Shown: one piece after another, positions 25,588 to 34,035 of the stretch | Position numbering within the stretch: position 1 is the stretch's first letter | Layout: every line of letters begins with the position of its first letter | Assembly (NCBI RefSeq): GCF_002087235.1 | Contig: NZ_MUIO01000108.1 | Span: 1-43,572, forward strand | Direction of reading: 5' to 3' | Length of the DNA stretch: 43,572 nt | Source of the DNA: Pseudomonas floridensis | GTDB taxonomy: Bacteria; Pseudomonadota; Gammaproteobacteria; Pseudomonadales; Pseudomonadaceae | Translations under genes and position numbers: made by a program | Notes under the pieces: model-generated | The model's input: only the letters and a program-made list of their open reading frames with translations | Databases searched by the model: none | What the model was told of the DNA's origin: nothing

Positions 25588-26904
25588 ATGTCGCACTTCC
25601 CCACTGTCGACAAGATTCGCTTCGAAGGGCCTGCCAGCGATTCGCCCCTCGCCTTTCGCCACTACGACGCCAACAAACTGATCCTGGGCAAACCCATGCG
25701 TGAGCACCTGCGCATGGCGGTCTGCTACTGGCATACCTTCGTCTGGCCCGGTTCCGACGTCTTTGGCTCGGGCACCTTCAAGCGTCCCTGGCAGCGCCCC
25801 GTCGATCCGATGGAGCAAGCCATCGGCAAGGCCGAAGCCGCCTTCGAGTTTTTTTCCAAACTGGGCATTGATTACTACTGCTTCCACGATACCGACGTCG
25901 CACCGGAAGGCAGTTCGCTGAAGGACTACCGCAACAATTTCGTGCAGATGATCGACCACCTGGAGCGCCATCAGGAACAGACCGGCATCAAACTGCTATG
26001 GGGCACCGCCAACTGCTTCAGCAATCCGCGCTTTGCTGCCGGTGCCGCCAGCAATCCGGATCCCGAGGTGTTCGCCTATGCCGCCGCGCAAGTGTTCAGC
26101 GCCATGAATGCCACCCAACGGCTCAAAGGCGCGAGCTACGTATTGTGGGGTGGCCGGGAAGGTTACGAAACGCTGCTCAACACCGACCTCAAGCAGGAAC
26201 GCGAACAGTTGGGCCGTTTCATGCGCATGGTGGTGGAGCACAAACACAAGATTGGCTTTACTGGTGACCTGCTGATCGAACCCAAGCCACAGGAACCGAC
26301 CAAGCACCAGTACGATTACGACAGCGCCACGGTGTTCGGCTTTCTGCAGCAGTTCGGGCTGGAAAACGAGATCAAGGTCAACATCGAAGCCAACCACGCA
26401 ACCCTCGCCGGACACAGCTTTCACCACGAGATTGCCACCGCCGTTTCGCTGGGAATTTTTGGCAGCATCGACGCCAACCGTGGTGACCCGCAGAACGGTT
26501 GGGACACTGACCAGTTTCCCAACAGCGTCGAGGAAATGACCCTTGCCACGTACGAGATTCTGAAAGCGGGCGGCTTCAAGAATGGCGGTTTCAATTTCGA
26601 TTCCAAGGTTCGCCGCCAGAGCCTGGACGAAGTCGATCTGTTCCACGGCCATGTGGCAGCCATGGATGTCCTGGCCCTGGCGCTGGAACGTGCCGCCGCC
26701 ATGCTGCAGAACGATCAGCTTCAGCAATTCAAGGATCAGCGCTACGCCGGTTGGCAGCAACCGTTTGGCAAGGCCGTGCTGGCAGGCGAGTTCAGCCTGG
26801 AGTCGCTGGCCCACAAAGCGTTTGCCGACGAGCTGAATCCGGAGGCCGTCAGCGGTCGGCAGGAAATGCTGGAAAACGTGGTCAACCGGTTCATCTACCG
26901 CTGA
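25588..26904 (+). CDS. xylA: Xylose isomerase
   Basis: A 438-residue class II xylose isomerase turning D-xylose into D-xylulose. Catalytic His100 and Asp103 are in CFHDTDVAPEG, and further active-site and metal-site blocks are VLWGGREGYETLLNTD, EPKPQEPTKHQYDYD, NIEANHATLAGHSFHHE and IDANRGDPQNGWDTDQFP. Numbering is one off from E. coli XylA. The ATG at 25588 follows AATAAGGA. It is first in xylA-FGH and is controlled from the intergenic region shared with xylR. No xylulokinase follows. Confidence 0.97.
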   Translation: MSHFPTVDKIRFEGPASDSPLAFRHYDANKLILGKPMREHLRMAVCYWHTFVWPGSDVFGSGTFKRPWQRPVDPMEQAIGKAEAAFEFFSKLGIDYYCFHDTDVAPEGSSLKDYRNNFVQMIDHLERHQEQTGIKLLWGTANCFSNPRFAAGAASNPDPEVFAYAAAQVFSAMNATQRLKGASYVLWGGREGYETLLNTDLKQEREQLGRFMRMVVEHKHKIGFTGDLLIEPKPQEPTKHQYDYDSATVFGFLQQFGLENEIKVNIEANHATLAGHSFHHEIATAVSLGIFGSIDANRGDPQNGWDTDQFPNSVEEMTLATYEILKAGGFKNGGFNFDSKVRRQSLDEVDLFHGHVAAMDVLALALERAAAMLQNDQLQQFKDQRYAGWQQPFGKAVLAGEFSLESLAHKAFADELNPEAVSGRQEMLENVVNRFIYR

Positions 26905-27072
26905 CCCGATGTCGAACGGGCTAAACGTCGCAGAGTTTACGGAGGCCGCGATGCGGTTACATTTTCGCGACAAATCTCTGCGCGCAGCTTCCCGCAACTC
27001 TCTACAGTTTTACCGGCAACAGGCTCCACGTCAGGCAGTGTCTTTCAAACAACAATAAAAGGACGCACCATC

Positions 27073-28074
27073 ATGAAAAAAGTACGGCTCACGTTACTCG
27101 CCAGCGCGCTGGCACTGCTCTCGCTTCCGGCCATGGCCGATTCCGCCAATCCGAAAATCGGTTTCTCCATCGATGACCTGCGTCTGGAACGCTGGTCGCG
27201 GGACCGTGACTACTTCGTCGCGGCGGCGGAGAAAATGGACGCCAAGGTCTACGTACAGTCGGCCGACGCCAACGAGCAGAAACAGATTTCCCAGATCGAA
27301 AACCTGATCTCGCGCGGCGTCGATGTCATCGTCATCGTGCCGTTCAACGCCACCGTGCTGACCAACGCCGTCGCCGAGGCCAAAAAGGCCGGGATCAAGG
27401 TGGTCTCCTATGACCGGCTGATCCTCAACGCCGACATTGACGCCTACATTTCCTTCGATAACGAAAAGGTCGGCGAGATGCAGGCCAACGGCGTCTTGCA
27501 AGCCGCGCCCAAGGGTAACTACTTCCTGCTCGGCGGCGCGCCCACGGACAACAACGCCAAGATCCTGCGTGAAGGCCAGATGAAAGTGCTGCAACCGGCC
27601 ATTGACCGGGGCGACATCAAGATTGTCGGTCAGCAGTGGGTCAAGGAGTGGAATCCGACCGAAGCCCTGAGCATCGTTGAAAACGCTCTGACCCGTAACA
27701 ACAACAAGATCGATGGCATCGTTGCCTCCAACGACGCCACCGCAGGCGGCGCCATTCAGGCCCTGGCCGCGCAAAAACTGGCTGGCAAGGTGCCTATTTC
27801 CGGACAGGACGCCGATCTGGCGGCAGTGAAGCGCGTGATCGACGGCACCCAGACCATGACCGTCTACAAGCCCCTGAAACTGATCGCCTCGGAAGCCGCC
27901 AAGCTTTCGGTGCAACTGGCACGCAACGAAAAACCGACCTACAGCTCGCAGTACGACAACGGCAACAAGAAGGTCGACACCATCCTGCTCACGCCCACTG
28001 CGCTGACCAAAGACAACATCGACCTGCTGGAGAAGGATGGCTTCTACACCAAGGCGCAGATCGCCGGGCAGTGA
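27073..28074 (+). CDS. xylF: Xylose ABC transporter, periplasmic binding protein
   Basis: A 333-residue secreted protein. Residues 1-22 are a signal peptide ending AMA. The mature part has the sugar-binding fold: KIGFSIDDLRLERWSRDRDYF, SQIENLISRGVDVIVIVPFNAT, GIKVVSYDRLI and GQDADLAAVKRVIDGTQTMTVYKPL. The last residues match the XylF subgroup. It delivers D-xylose to XylH. AAGGA lies ten bases before the ATG. A stable hairpin in the gap after the stop separates it from xylG and could keep the xylF message more abundant. Confidence 0.96.
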   Translation: MKKVRLTLLASALALLSLPAMADSANPKIGFSIDDLRLERWSRDRDYFVAAAEKMDAKVYVQSADANEQKQISQIENLISRGVDVIVIVPFNATVLTNAVAEAKKAGIKVVSYDRLILNADIDAYISFDNEKVGEMQANGVLQAAPKGNYFLLGGAPTDNNAKILREGQMKVLQPAIDRGDIKIVGQQWVKEWNPTEALSIVENALTRNNNKIDGIVASNDATAGGAIQALAAQKLAGKVPISGQDADLAAVKRVIDGTQTMTVYKPLKLIASEAAKLSVQLARNEKPTYSSQYDNGNKKVDTILLTPTALTKDNIDLLEKDGFYTKAQIAGQ

Positions 28075-28108
28075 CCGGTCAGGCTCGATTGAACGCCTGA
28101 GGATACCG

Positions 28109-28136
28109 CGCAGGACCGGGGCAGCCCGGTCCTGCG
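28109..28136 (+). promoter_or_regulatory. Intercistronic hairpin between xylF and xylG
   Basis: A perfect 12-bp stem (28109-28120 with 28125-28136) with a GCAG loop lies 35 bases after the xylF stop. No T run follows, so it is more probably an RNA-stabilising or processing structure than a terminator. In binding-protein ABC operons such structures often raise the level of the upstream binding-protein mRNA; that role here is inference. Confidence 0.65.
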
Positions 28137-28173
28137 AGATTCCGTCCGTTGCTTATGTGAGAGTGCCTCGTCA

Positions 28174-29730
28174 ATGTCCGACTACCTGTTGCAAATGAAC
28201 GGCATCGTCAAAGCCTTCGACGGCGTCAAAGCGCTGAACGGCATCGATATCAAGGTGCGCGCCGGTGAGTGCGTCGGCCTGTGCGGCGAAAACGGTGCCG
28301 GCAAATCCACGCTGATGAAGGTCTTGTCGGCGGTCTATCCCTACGGCACCTGGGAAGGAGACATTCTCTGGGACGGCCAACCGCTCAAGGCTCAGTCGAT
28401 CAGTGAGACTGAGGCGGCGGGCATTGTGATCATTCATCAGGAACTGACCCTGGTGCCTGATCTGTCGGTTGCCGAAAACATCTTCATGGGCCACGAACTG
28501 ACCCTGCGCGGTGGACGCATGAACTACCCGGCCATGATCCATCGCGCCGAAGCCCTGATGCGTGAGCTCAAGGTGCCGGACATGAATGTCGCGCTGCCGG
28601 TTTCGCAGTATGGCGGCGGCTATCAGCAACTGGTGGAAATCGCCAAGGCGCTGAACAAACAGGCACGGCTGCTGATCCTCGACGAGCCCTCTTCAGCCCT
28701 GACCCGCTCGGAAATCGAGGTGTTGCTGGACATCATTCGCGACCTCAAAGCCAAGGGCGTTGCCTGCGTCTACATCTCCCACAAGCTCGATGAAGTGGCC
28801 GCGGTGTGCGACACCATTTCAGTGATCCGCGACGGCAAGCACATCGCGACGACCGCGATGGCGGACATGGACATTCCCAGGATTATCACTCAGATGGTCG
28901 GCCGGGAAATGAGCAATCTCTATCCCACCGAACCCCATGACGTGGGCGAAGTGATGTTCGAGGCGCGCCACTTCACCTGCTACGACGTGGACAACCCGAA
29001 ACGCAAACGCGTCGATGACATTTCGTTCGTGCTCAAGCGTGGCGAGATTCTGGGCATTGCCGGGCTGGTCGGTGCAGGACGCACGGAACTGGTTTCTGCG
29101 CTGTTTGGCGCCTACCCCGGACGTTACGAAGGCGAAGTGTGGCTGGAAGGCCAGAAGATCGATACGCGCACGCCGCTCAAATCGATCCGCGCCGGCCTGT
29201 GCATGGTCCCGGAAGATCGCAAGCGTCAGGGCATCATTCCAGACCTGGGCGTCGGCCAGAACATTACCCTCGCGGTGCTCGACACCTATTCGAAAATGAC
29301 CCGCATCGACGCCGAAGCCGAACTGGGCAGCGTCAACCGGGAAATCTCGCGCATGCACCTCAAGACGGCGAGCCCCTTTCTGCCGATCACCAGCCTCTCC
29401 GGCGGCAATCAGCAAAAGGCCGTGCTGGCCAAGATGCTGCTGACCAAACCCCGCGTGCTGATCCTCGACGAGCCCACGCGGGGTGTCGATGTCGGCGCCA
29501 AGTATGAAATCTACAAGCTGATGGGCGCCCTGGCGGCCGCAGGCGTGTCAATCATCATGGTGTCCTCGGAGCTGGCCGAAGTGCTGGGCGTTTCCGACCG
29601 CGTGCTGGTGATTGGCGAAGGCCAGCTGCGTGGCGACTTCGTCAATCAGGACCTCACTCAGGAACAGGTGCTTGCTGCCGCGCTCAGCCATCCCGATGGC
29701 CATGACCATAACAATCGGAAGACCGCGTAG
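28174..29730 (+). CDS. xylG: Xylose ABC transporter, ATP-binding protein
   Basis: A 518-residue cytosolic ATPase with two ABC domains. The first has Walker A GENGAGKST (about 38-46), signature SQYGGGYQQLVEIAKAL and Walker B LLILDEPSSAL. The second starts near 270, has a degenerate Walker A (GLVGAGRTEL) as is usual for sugar importers of this type, signature LSGGNQQKAVLAKML and LILDEPTRGVDVGAKYEIY. It powers XylH. Its stop codon TAG is directly followed by the xylH ATG, so the two are coupled. Confidence 0.96.
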   Translation: MSDYLLQMNGIVKAFDGVKALNGIDIKVRAGECVGLCGENGAGKSTLMKVLSAVYPYGTWEGDILWDGQPLKAQSISETEAAGIVIIHQELTLVPDLSVAENIFMGHELTLRGGRMNYPAMIHRAEALMRELKVPDMNVALPVSQYGGGYQQLVEIAKALNKQARLLILDEPSSALTRSEIEVLLDIIRDLKAKGVACVYISHKLDEVAAVCDTISVIRDGKHIATTAMADMDIPRIITQMVGREMSNLYPTEPHDVGEVMFEARHFTCYDVDNPKRKRVDDISFVLKRGEILGIAGLVGAGRTELVSALFGAYPGRYEGEVWLEGQKIDTRTPLKSIRAGLCMVPEDRKRQGIIPDLGVGQNITLAVLDTYSKMTRIDAEAELGSVNREISRMHLKTASPFLPITSLSGGNQQKAVLAKMLLTKPRVLILDEPTRGVDVGAKYEIYKLMGALAAAGVSIIMVSSELAEVLGVSDRVLVIGEGQLRGDFVNQDLTQEQVLAAALSHPDGHDHNNRKTA

Positions 29731-30867
29731 ATGAATCAGGTCAAACAACTCTTCTCCCGCTACAAAATGCTCGCGCTGGTCATCGCCGTGGCGATCATCT
29801 GGCTGTTTTTCAGCTGGCAGACCGAAGGCGGTTTCCTGACTCCGCGCAACCTGTCCAACCTGCTGCGGCAGATGTCGATTACCGGCATCCTCGCCTGCGG
29901 CATGGTGCTGGTGATCATCAGTGGTGAAATCGACCTGTCGGTGGGCTCACTGCTCGGCCTGCTCGGCGGGCTGGCGGCGATTCTCGACGTGGTCTACCAC
30001 ATCCCCTTGCTGGCCAACCTGAGCGTTGTCGCCCTGTTCGGCCTGATGATCGGCCTGGCCAACGGCTACATGACCGCCTACCTGCGCATTCCCTCGTTCA
30101 TCGTCGGTCTGGGCGGCATGCTGGCTTTTCGCGGCATCCTGCTGGGTATCACCGGCGGCACCACCATCGCACCGGTCTCGCCAGAACTGGTGTATGTCGG
30201 CCAAGGCTATCTGCCGCATGCGGTGGGCACGGGATTGGGCATTGTGCTCTTTGCCCTCACCCTCTTCCTGACCTGGCGCCAACGCCGCAACCGCGCCCTG
30301 CATGGCCTGGCCGCACACTCGATGGTTCGTGACCTCTCCCGGATAGTACTGATCGGCGCGGTGCTGGCCGGATTCGTCTACACCCTCAACAGCTACGACG
30401 GTATCCCGGTGCCCGTGCTGCTCCTGCTGATTCTGCTGGGCGTATTCAGCTACGTGACCAGCCAGACCGTGTTTGGCCGCCGCGTCTACTCGGTGGGCAG
30501 CAACATGGAAGCGACACGTCTGTCGGGCATCAACGTGCAAGCGGTCAAACTGTGGATCTTCGGCATCATGGGCGTCATGTGCGCCCTCGCCGGCATGGTC
30601 AACACCGCCCGCCTCGCTGCTGGCTCACCGTCCGCCGGCAATATGGGCGAACTCGATGCTATCGCCGCCTGCTTCATCGGCGGCACATCCATGCGCGGCG
30701 GCTCAGGCACGGTCTACGGCGCGTTGCTGGGGGCGCTGGTCATCACCAGCCTGGACAACGGCATGTCCATGCTGGATGTGGACAGCTATTGGCAAATGAT
30801 TGTGAAAGGCAGCATTCTGGTGCTGGCGGTGTGGGTGGACGTGAGTACGCGGACGGGGCGTCGTTGA
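29731..30867 (+). CDS. xylH: Xylose ABC transporter, permease
   Basis: A 378-residue inner-membrane permease with about ten hydrophobic segments. Family blocks are TGILACGMVLVIISGEIDLSVGSLLGL (about 52-78), FIVGLGGMLAFRGILLGITGG and the cytoplasmic loop before AACFIGGTSMRGGSGTVYGALLGALVI near 320. It forms the channel for D-xylose with XylF and XylG. It begins at the base after the xylG stop. It closes the operon; no terminator is evident in the 28 bases before the toxin-antitoxin remnant. Confidence 0.95.
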   Translation: MNQVKQLFSRYKMLALVIAVAIIWLFFSWQTEGGFLTPRNLSNLLRQMSITGILACGMVLVIISGEIDLSVGSLLGLLGGLAAILDVVYHIPLLANLSVVALFGLMIGLANGYMTAYLRIPSFIVGLGGMLAFRGILLGITGGTTIAPVSPELVYVGQGYLPHAVGTGLGIVLFALTLFLTWRQRRNRALHGLAAHSMVRDLSRIVLIGAVLAGFVYTLNSYDGIPVPVLLLLILLGVFSYVTSQTVFGRRVYSVGSNMEATRLSGINVQAVKLWIFGIMGVMCALAGMVNTARLAAGSPSAGNMGELDAIAACFIGGTSMRGGSGTVYGALLGALVITSLDNGMSMLDVDSYWQMIVKGSILVLAVWVDVSTRTGRR

Positions 30868-30895
30868 GGGTCGGGATGCTGTTGCAGACAGCGAA

Positions 30896-31079
30896 TCACG
30901 ATGTGCGGACCTCATCCAGCAGTTCGGAATGACGATCCGGTAACTTGAGCAGATGGATCAGCGCAAGTGGCGGCTGGGTCTTGCCGTTCTCATAACGTGA
31001 AAACGCATTGACACCACCTTCGAAAATGTCCGCAGCTTCACGCGGATCGAGCGCCACGAGAGGGATCGACATCGATTCG
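30896..31079 (-). pseudogene. MqsA-type antitoxin C-terminal remnant
   Basis: About 57 residues of the C-terminal helix-turn-helix domain of an MqsA antitoxin remain. EAADIFEGGVNAFSRYENG, then PLALIHLLKLPDRHSELLDEVR, resembles E. coli MqsA closely (EIFGGGVNAFSRYEKG and KLLRVLDKHPELLNEIR). The N-terminal zinc-binding half and the partner toxin mqsR are missing. Upstream the frame runs directly into a nucleotidyltransferase remnant, so the break is a chimeric junction near 31080. DNA-binding by the residual domain is possible, but nothing shows it is translated. Confidence 0.75.
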
Positions 31080-31380
31080 GTGTTGGTCTTTGGTAATGAT
31101 CTGATACTGCATGACGGTCGATGCTGACCGCAGGTCCAGCCAATCAACGGGAAGGTTGGCGATGTCTGAAACCTCTCCCGACAGGCTCCACAGCGCTATC
31201 GGGTCCAGAGTGCCCGGAATGAGCACCGCCATGTCCAGATGGCTCTGTGCCGTGGCATGACCGCTGGCCTGGCTACCGAACACATAAACTGCCAACACGT
31301 CCGGCAATTTAGCCTTCAAATGAGCCAGTAGATGCTGGAAATCCGTAGGTAGCCTCTGGCCGGCAGACCGTAACAGACCC
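31080..31380 (-). pseudogene. MntA-type nucleotidyltransferase remnant
   Basis: Residues such as LPDVLAVYVFGSQASGHATAQSHLDMAVLI and WLDLRSASTVMQYQIIT belong to MNT-type minimal nucleotidyltransferases, the antitoxin side of HEPN/MNT pairs. The canonical GSx10DxD is altered: the first catalytic Asp is His (SHLD), so it could not transfer nucleotides. It lacks a start codon, since its open frame continues without Met through the tRNA-Ser terminator and the left attachment repeat. It also breaks off at the MqsA junction. The HEPN toxin gene is missing. It lies outside the island but touches its left edge. Confidence 0.7.
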
Positions 31381-31381
31381 A

Positions 31382-31417
31382 AAACGAAAAAGCCCCAGAA
31401 GCATTGCTTCTGGGGCT
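31382..31417 (-). terminator. Original tRNA-Ser terminator, now separated from its gene
   Basis: A perfect 12-bp stem (31391-31402 with 31406-31417, ATT loop) is followed on the minus strand by TTTTCGTTT. It sits seven bases left of the left 19-bp repeat, that is, just past where the tRNA 3' end would be if the island were removed. I infer it is the tRNA-Ser terminator of the uninterrupted chromosome. Confidence 0.75.
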
Positions 31418-31424
31418 TTCTATG

Positions 31425-31443
31425 TATGGCGGAGAGATAGGGA
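31425..31443 (+). repeat. Left attachment repeat (attL) of the tRNA-Ser island
   Basis: TATGGCGGAGAGATAGGGA, identical over 19 bases to 36803-36821, where it forms the 3' end of tRNA-Ser. It marks the left edge of the integrated element. Confidence 0.88.
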
Positions 31444-31502
31444 AAATCTGCCACTAGCCTCTCAGCCCTTTAAACCCAAGCCCCTCAAGGGTTTCGCTCC
31501 AG

Positions 31503-31528
31503 TTTGGTACAAAATACTGGTACAAAAC
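31503..31528 (+). repeat. Left integrase arm-type repeats
   Basis: Two copies of TGGTACAAAA at a 13-base period (TGGTACAAAA-TAC-TGGTACAAAA) lie 60 bases inside the left attachment repeat. The same arrangement occurs at 36730-36755. They are probably integrase or excisionase arm-binding sites. Confidence 0.6.
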
Positions 31529-31560
31529 AGTATCTCTACCGCACAGCAAGCGTGCCCCTC

Positions 31561-31978
31561 ATGGCAGCAGGCAATCTTATTCCTCAAAGCAGGCACTTGG
31601 CACGCCCGCTACGTGATTCCAGCAGACCTGCGCGAGTATTTCGGTAAGAGCCAATTTTCCCAGTCTCTCAAGACAGGCTCCAAGGCTGAAGCTCAGAATC
31701 TGAAAATCCCTGTCATCAAGCGATGGAAGACAGAGATCGAGGCGAAACGAAAAATCCAACGCGCCGAAGACCGCGATTTTCGTCTGAACATGGATTTTGA
31801 AGAGGTAAAGGAGGTAGCTGTGACGTACATGGCTGCCAAGGCTGATCGCGAAACAGAGCACATCAAGTCCCTCATCAATGACCTCATCGGTAAGGGTTCA
31901 ACCTTTGACGAGCCTGAACTTGACCGACTCAAGGCTTAGCAGAAAGAACGCATCATGCACCTGCACATGCAGGGGTAA
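31561..31978 (+). pseudogene. Tyrosine integrase, N-terminal remnant (frameshift, stop, truncation)
   Basis: The gene starts at ATG 31561 with MAAGNLI. One extra base near 31582 shifts the frame, after which the reading LKAGTWHARYVIPADLREYFGKSQF continues in another frame, through SLKTGSKAEAQNLKIPVIKRWKTEIEAKR. This is the N-terminal arm-binding and SAM-like region of phage-type integrases (about 125 residues). A TAG stop at 31937 is followed by thirteen more sense codons and then the junction with umuC. The catalytic Arg-His-Arg-Tyr domain is entirely lost. Its place next to attL fits an integrase gene. Confidence 0.8.
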
Positions 31979-32831
31979 ACACCTGCAGACACGATGACAA
32001 TTGCGCCTCCGAGCGAAGCTTTGCACAGGCTCTGGACGTATAAGTCGTGACGGCTTCACGAAGCCCTTGAAGCTCAGTAATCCGCTCACCGAACGACCTT
32101 GTACTGGCGATGGTTTGCTTCGGCTCAGCACCCTCAGACAACGCATAGCAGTACACACCTTTTAGCTCCATTGAGGTCTTCTCGACGTTCACGTTGAAGA
32201 GCTTTCTCAACGATTTTCGGTCGTACCGCTGGAGGTCAATTGCCTTCTTCACGCCCATCAGTTCAAGGCGCTTGGAAAGCTGCCTGCCGATGCCCCAAAT
32301 CTCATCAACAGGCATCCACTGAAGCAGCTTATCCCGTCGAATTTCGTCCATCAAAACGACGCCACCACCAGTCTCTTTCCGCCATTTTTTTGCGCTGAAA
32401 TTGGCAGCTTTCGCCAAGGTTTTCGTAGGACCGAAACCCACCCCAACACCAATACCCACCTGCTTTTTCACAGCCAGTTGGATCCCACGACCTAGCGCCT
32501 CCAGATCGCCTTGCACACCGGAGAAATCTAGCCATGACTCGTCAATTGAGTAAACCTCGATGCGAGGGGCGAAGCTCTCTAGAACGCGCATTACGCGGTT
32601 GCTGACTTCTTAGTAAAGAGCGTAATTTGAGGATACAACCCGCAAGCCGTGAGACTTCAACAGGTGCTTAATTTCAAAGAAGGGGGCACCCATTTTTATG
32701 CCGAGCCCACCAATATGGGGATCTTTGATTTTGGCTATGGGGCAACGCGAAACGACACAACCGTCTGAGTTGGACAAAGCGACCACCGGAACGCCTATCA
32801 AGGTCGGATCAAACAACCTCTCAGCGCTCAC
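31953..32831 (-). pseudogene. umuC: umuC-type error-prone polymerase remnant
   Basis: A UmuC (Y-family polymerase subunit) fragment, split by an in-frame TAA at 32610-32612. Upstream part: RLFDPTLIGVPVVALSNSDGCVV, then GIKMGAPFFEIKHLLKSHGLRVVSSNYALY. Downstream part: EVSNRVMRVLESFAPRIEVYSIDESWLDFSG through the helix-hairpin-helix region. The catalytic SIDE is retained, but the N-terminal block with the first catalytic Asp (normally before ERxFDP) is missing. The C-terminus ends at the LQVF segment and runs into the integrase remnant. Its 5' end overlaps the 3' end of the nuclease/coiled-coil gene, showing a recombination junction at about 32825. Confidence 0.87.
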
Positions 32832-33867
32832 GTATCGCTCGCCAGATCTTCATCAAGAATCCTGCCTTGGTATCTTCCAATTCGCCCTTCAAGGTTTTGA
32901 TCTCGTTAACCCTGTTCGTGTACGCCGTCTTGTATTTCCCAAGCTCGATCTTCAGATTCTCCACGTTTTGGTTCAGCTCAGTGGTCGAAGCCTCAAGACC
33001 AGCTTTATCCTTTTCCAACAAACCTTTCGCATGGGAAAAGCCATCCCGCTCCTTGCCCACCGCCTCAGCGAGCGATTCGGCTTCACGAAGCTTATTGAAA
33101 AGAAATGTGGTTTCGCGCTTGTTTTTCTCGACCAGAGCTATCCGATCCCTCTCTGCCTGCCGTGCGAAATCTTCATGGAATCTGGTGCTCACCGGGTCAG
33201 AAAGCACTTTGCAGTACAACTGCCGAGAAACGATTTCAGAAACCTGCTGGTAGCGCCTCTCAAGACTCCCTTCTACATCATCTTTGTTGATGTACTTCTC
33301 AACCTTGATGCTGTCAGTAATTTTGATTTCGATGATGGGGATTCCGTGGTCACGGAAATCGACAACCTTCTGCATGCCGCATGGGTTCGAATAGTAGACC
33401 TCAATCGCCACCTTCCCTCCCCACTTCTTGTAGTAAGGATTGTCGGCTGTGAACTCGCCATACAGGTCAGGAATGTAGCCATTGCCGTTCCCGAATTTTA
33501 ACCGGGTTTCCTCAGCTACGAGGCGCGTGAAGGTGAAGGGAACGATCTCATTATCAATGACGAAATTGATCGTTTCGAGCTGGGAAAGGATGGCTATGAG
33601 ACAGGCATGGGAAAGGGATTCGCCATCACTGTCACCAGTTCGAGTCATCGGATCAAGGTTCTTGTACCGGAAATACCCGTTCTTGACGGCAACCATCTCA
33701 CGGCGCTTTTCCTCTCGGCTGTGGGTACTGAAGAAGGTCAAAGCGCTGAATTCAGAGGGGTTCAGGCGGCGCATCTTGAGGACTTGCCAGATGAAGAACA
33801 GCTTGTAGCGACCATCCTCCCGATTGATGAAGCCGTTTACCCCTTTCGCACACGCCCAAATCTTCAT
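32821..33867 (-). CDS. CoiA-like/PD-(D/E)XK nuclease domain with long coiled coil
   Basis: A 348-residue protein. Residues about 82-185 carry SLSHACLIAIL, YIPDLYGEF (Asp134) and KVAIEVYYS (Glu156), then FRDHGIPIIEIKI. The D...E-x-Y pattern and the final 'IPIIEI' strand resemble CoiA-like competence nucleases and other PD-(D/E)XK proteins, with Tyr in place of the usual Lys or Gln. Residues about 230-336 are strongly heptad-like (LEKDKAGLEASTTELNQNVENLKIEL) and should form a coiled coil. AAGGGAG five bases before the ATG at 33867 gives a sound start. It is divergent from the 250-residue gene. I assign nuclease function only tentatively. Confidence 0.65.
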   Translation of the reverse strand: MKIWACAKGVNGFINREDGRYKLFFIWQVLKMRRLNPSEFSALTFFSTHSREEKRREMVAVKNGYFRYKNLDPMTRTGDSDGESLSHACLIAILSQLETINFVIDNEIVPFTFTRLVAEETRLKFGNGNGYIPDLYGEFTADNPYYKKWGGKVAIEVYYSNPCGMQKVVDFRDHGIPIIEIKITDSIKVEKYINKDDVEGSLERRYQQVSEIVSRQLYCKVLSDPVSTRFHEDFARQAERDRIALVEKNKRETTFLFNKLREAESLAEAVGKERDGFSHAKGLLEKDKAGLEASTTELNQNVENLKIELGKYKTAYTNRVNEIKTLKGELEDTKAGFLMKIWRAIRER

Positions 33868-34035
33868 GCCGCTCCCTTACGTTGAAACGCTCTAGATCGG
33901 ACCATACCAGTGCTCGACGAAGGTTTCAAAGCGTGGCAGGCTCACGATTTCCTCCTATTGAGGATCACGCCACGTATCACGCATCAGGGTAAAGCAGGCA
34001 ATGTGCTTGCCTACCACCACATAGGGAGATCCGAC

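Noticed and set aside
31038..31454. Complete-looking 138-residue nucleotidyltransferase frame starting at 31454
   Set aside because: The supposed N-terminus is the attachment repeat and terminator in translation. Only about 31080-31380 is the true domain.
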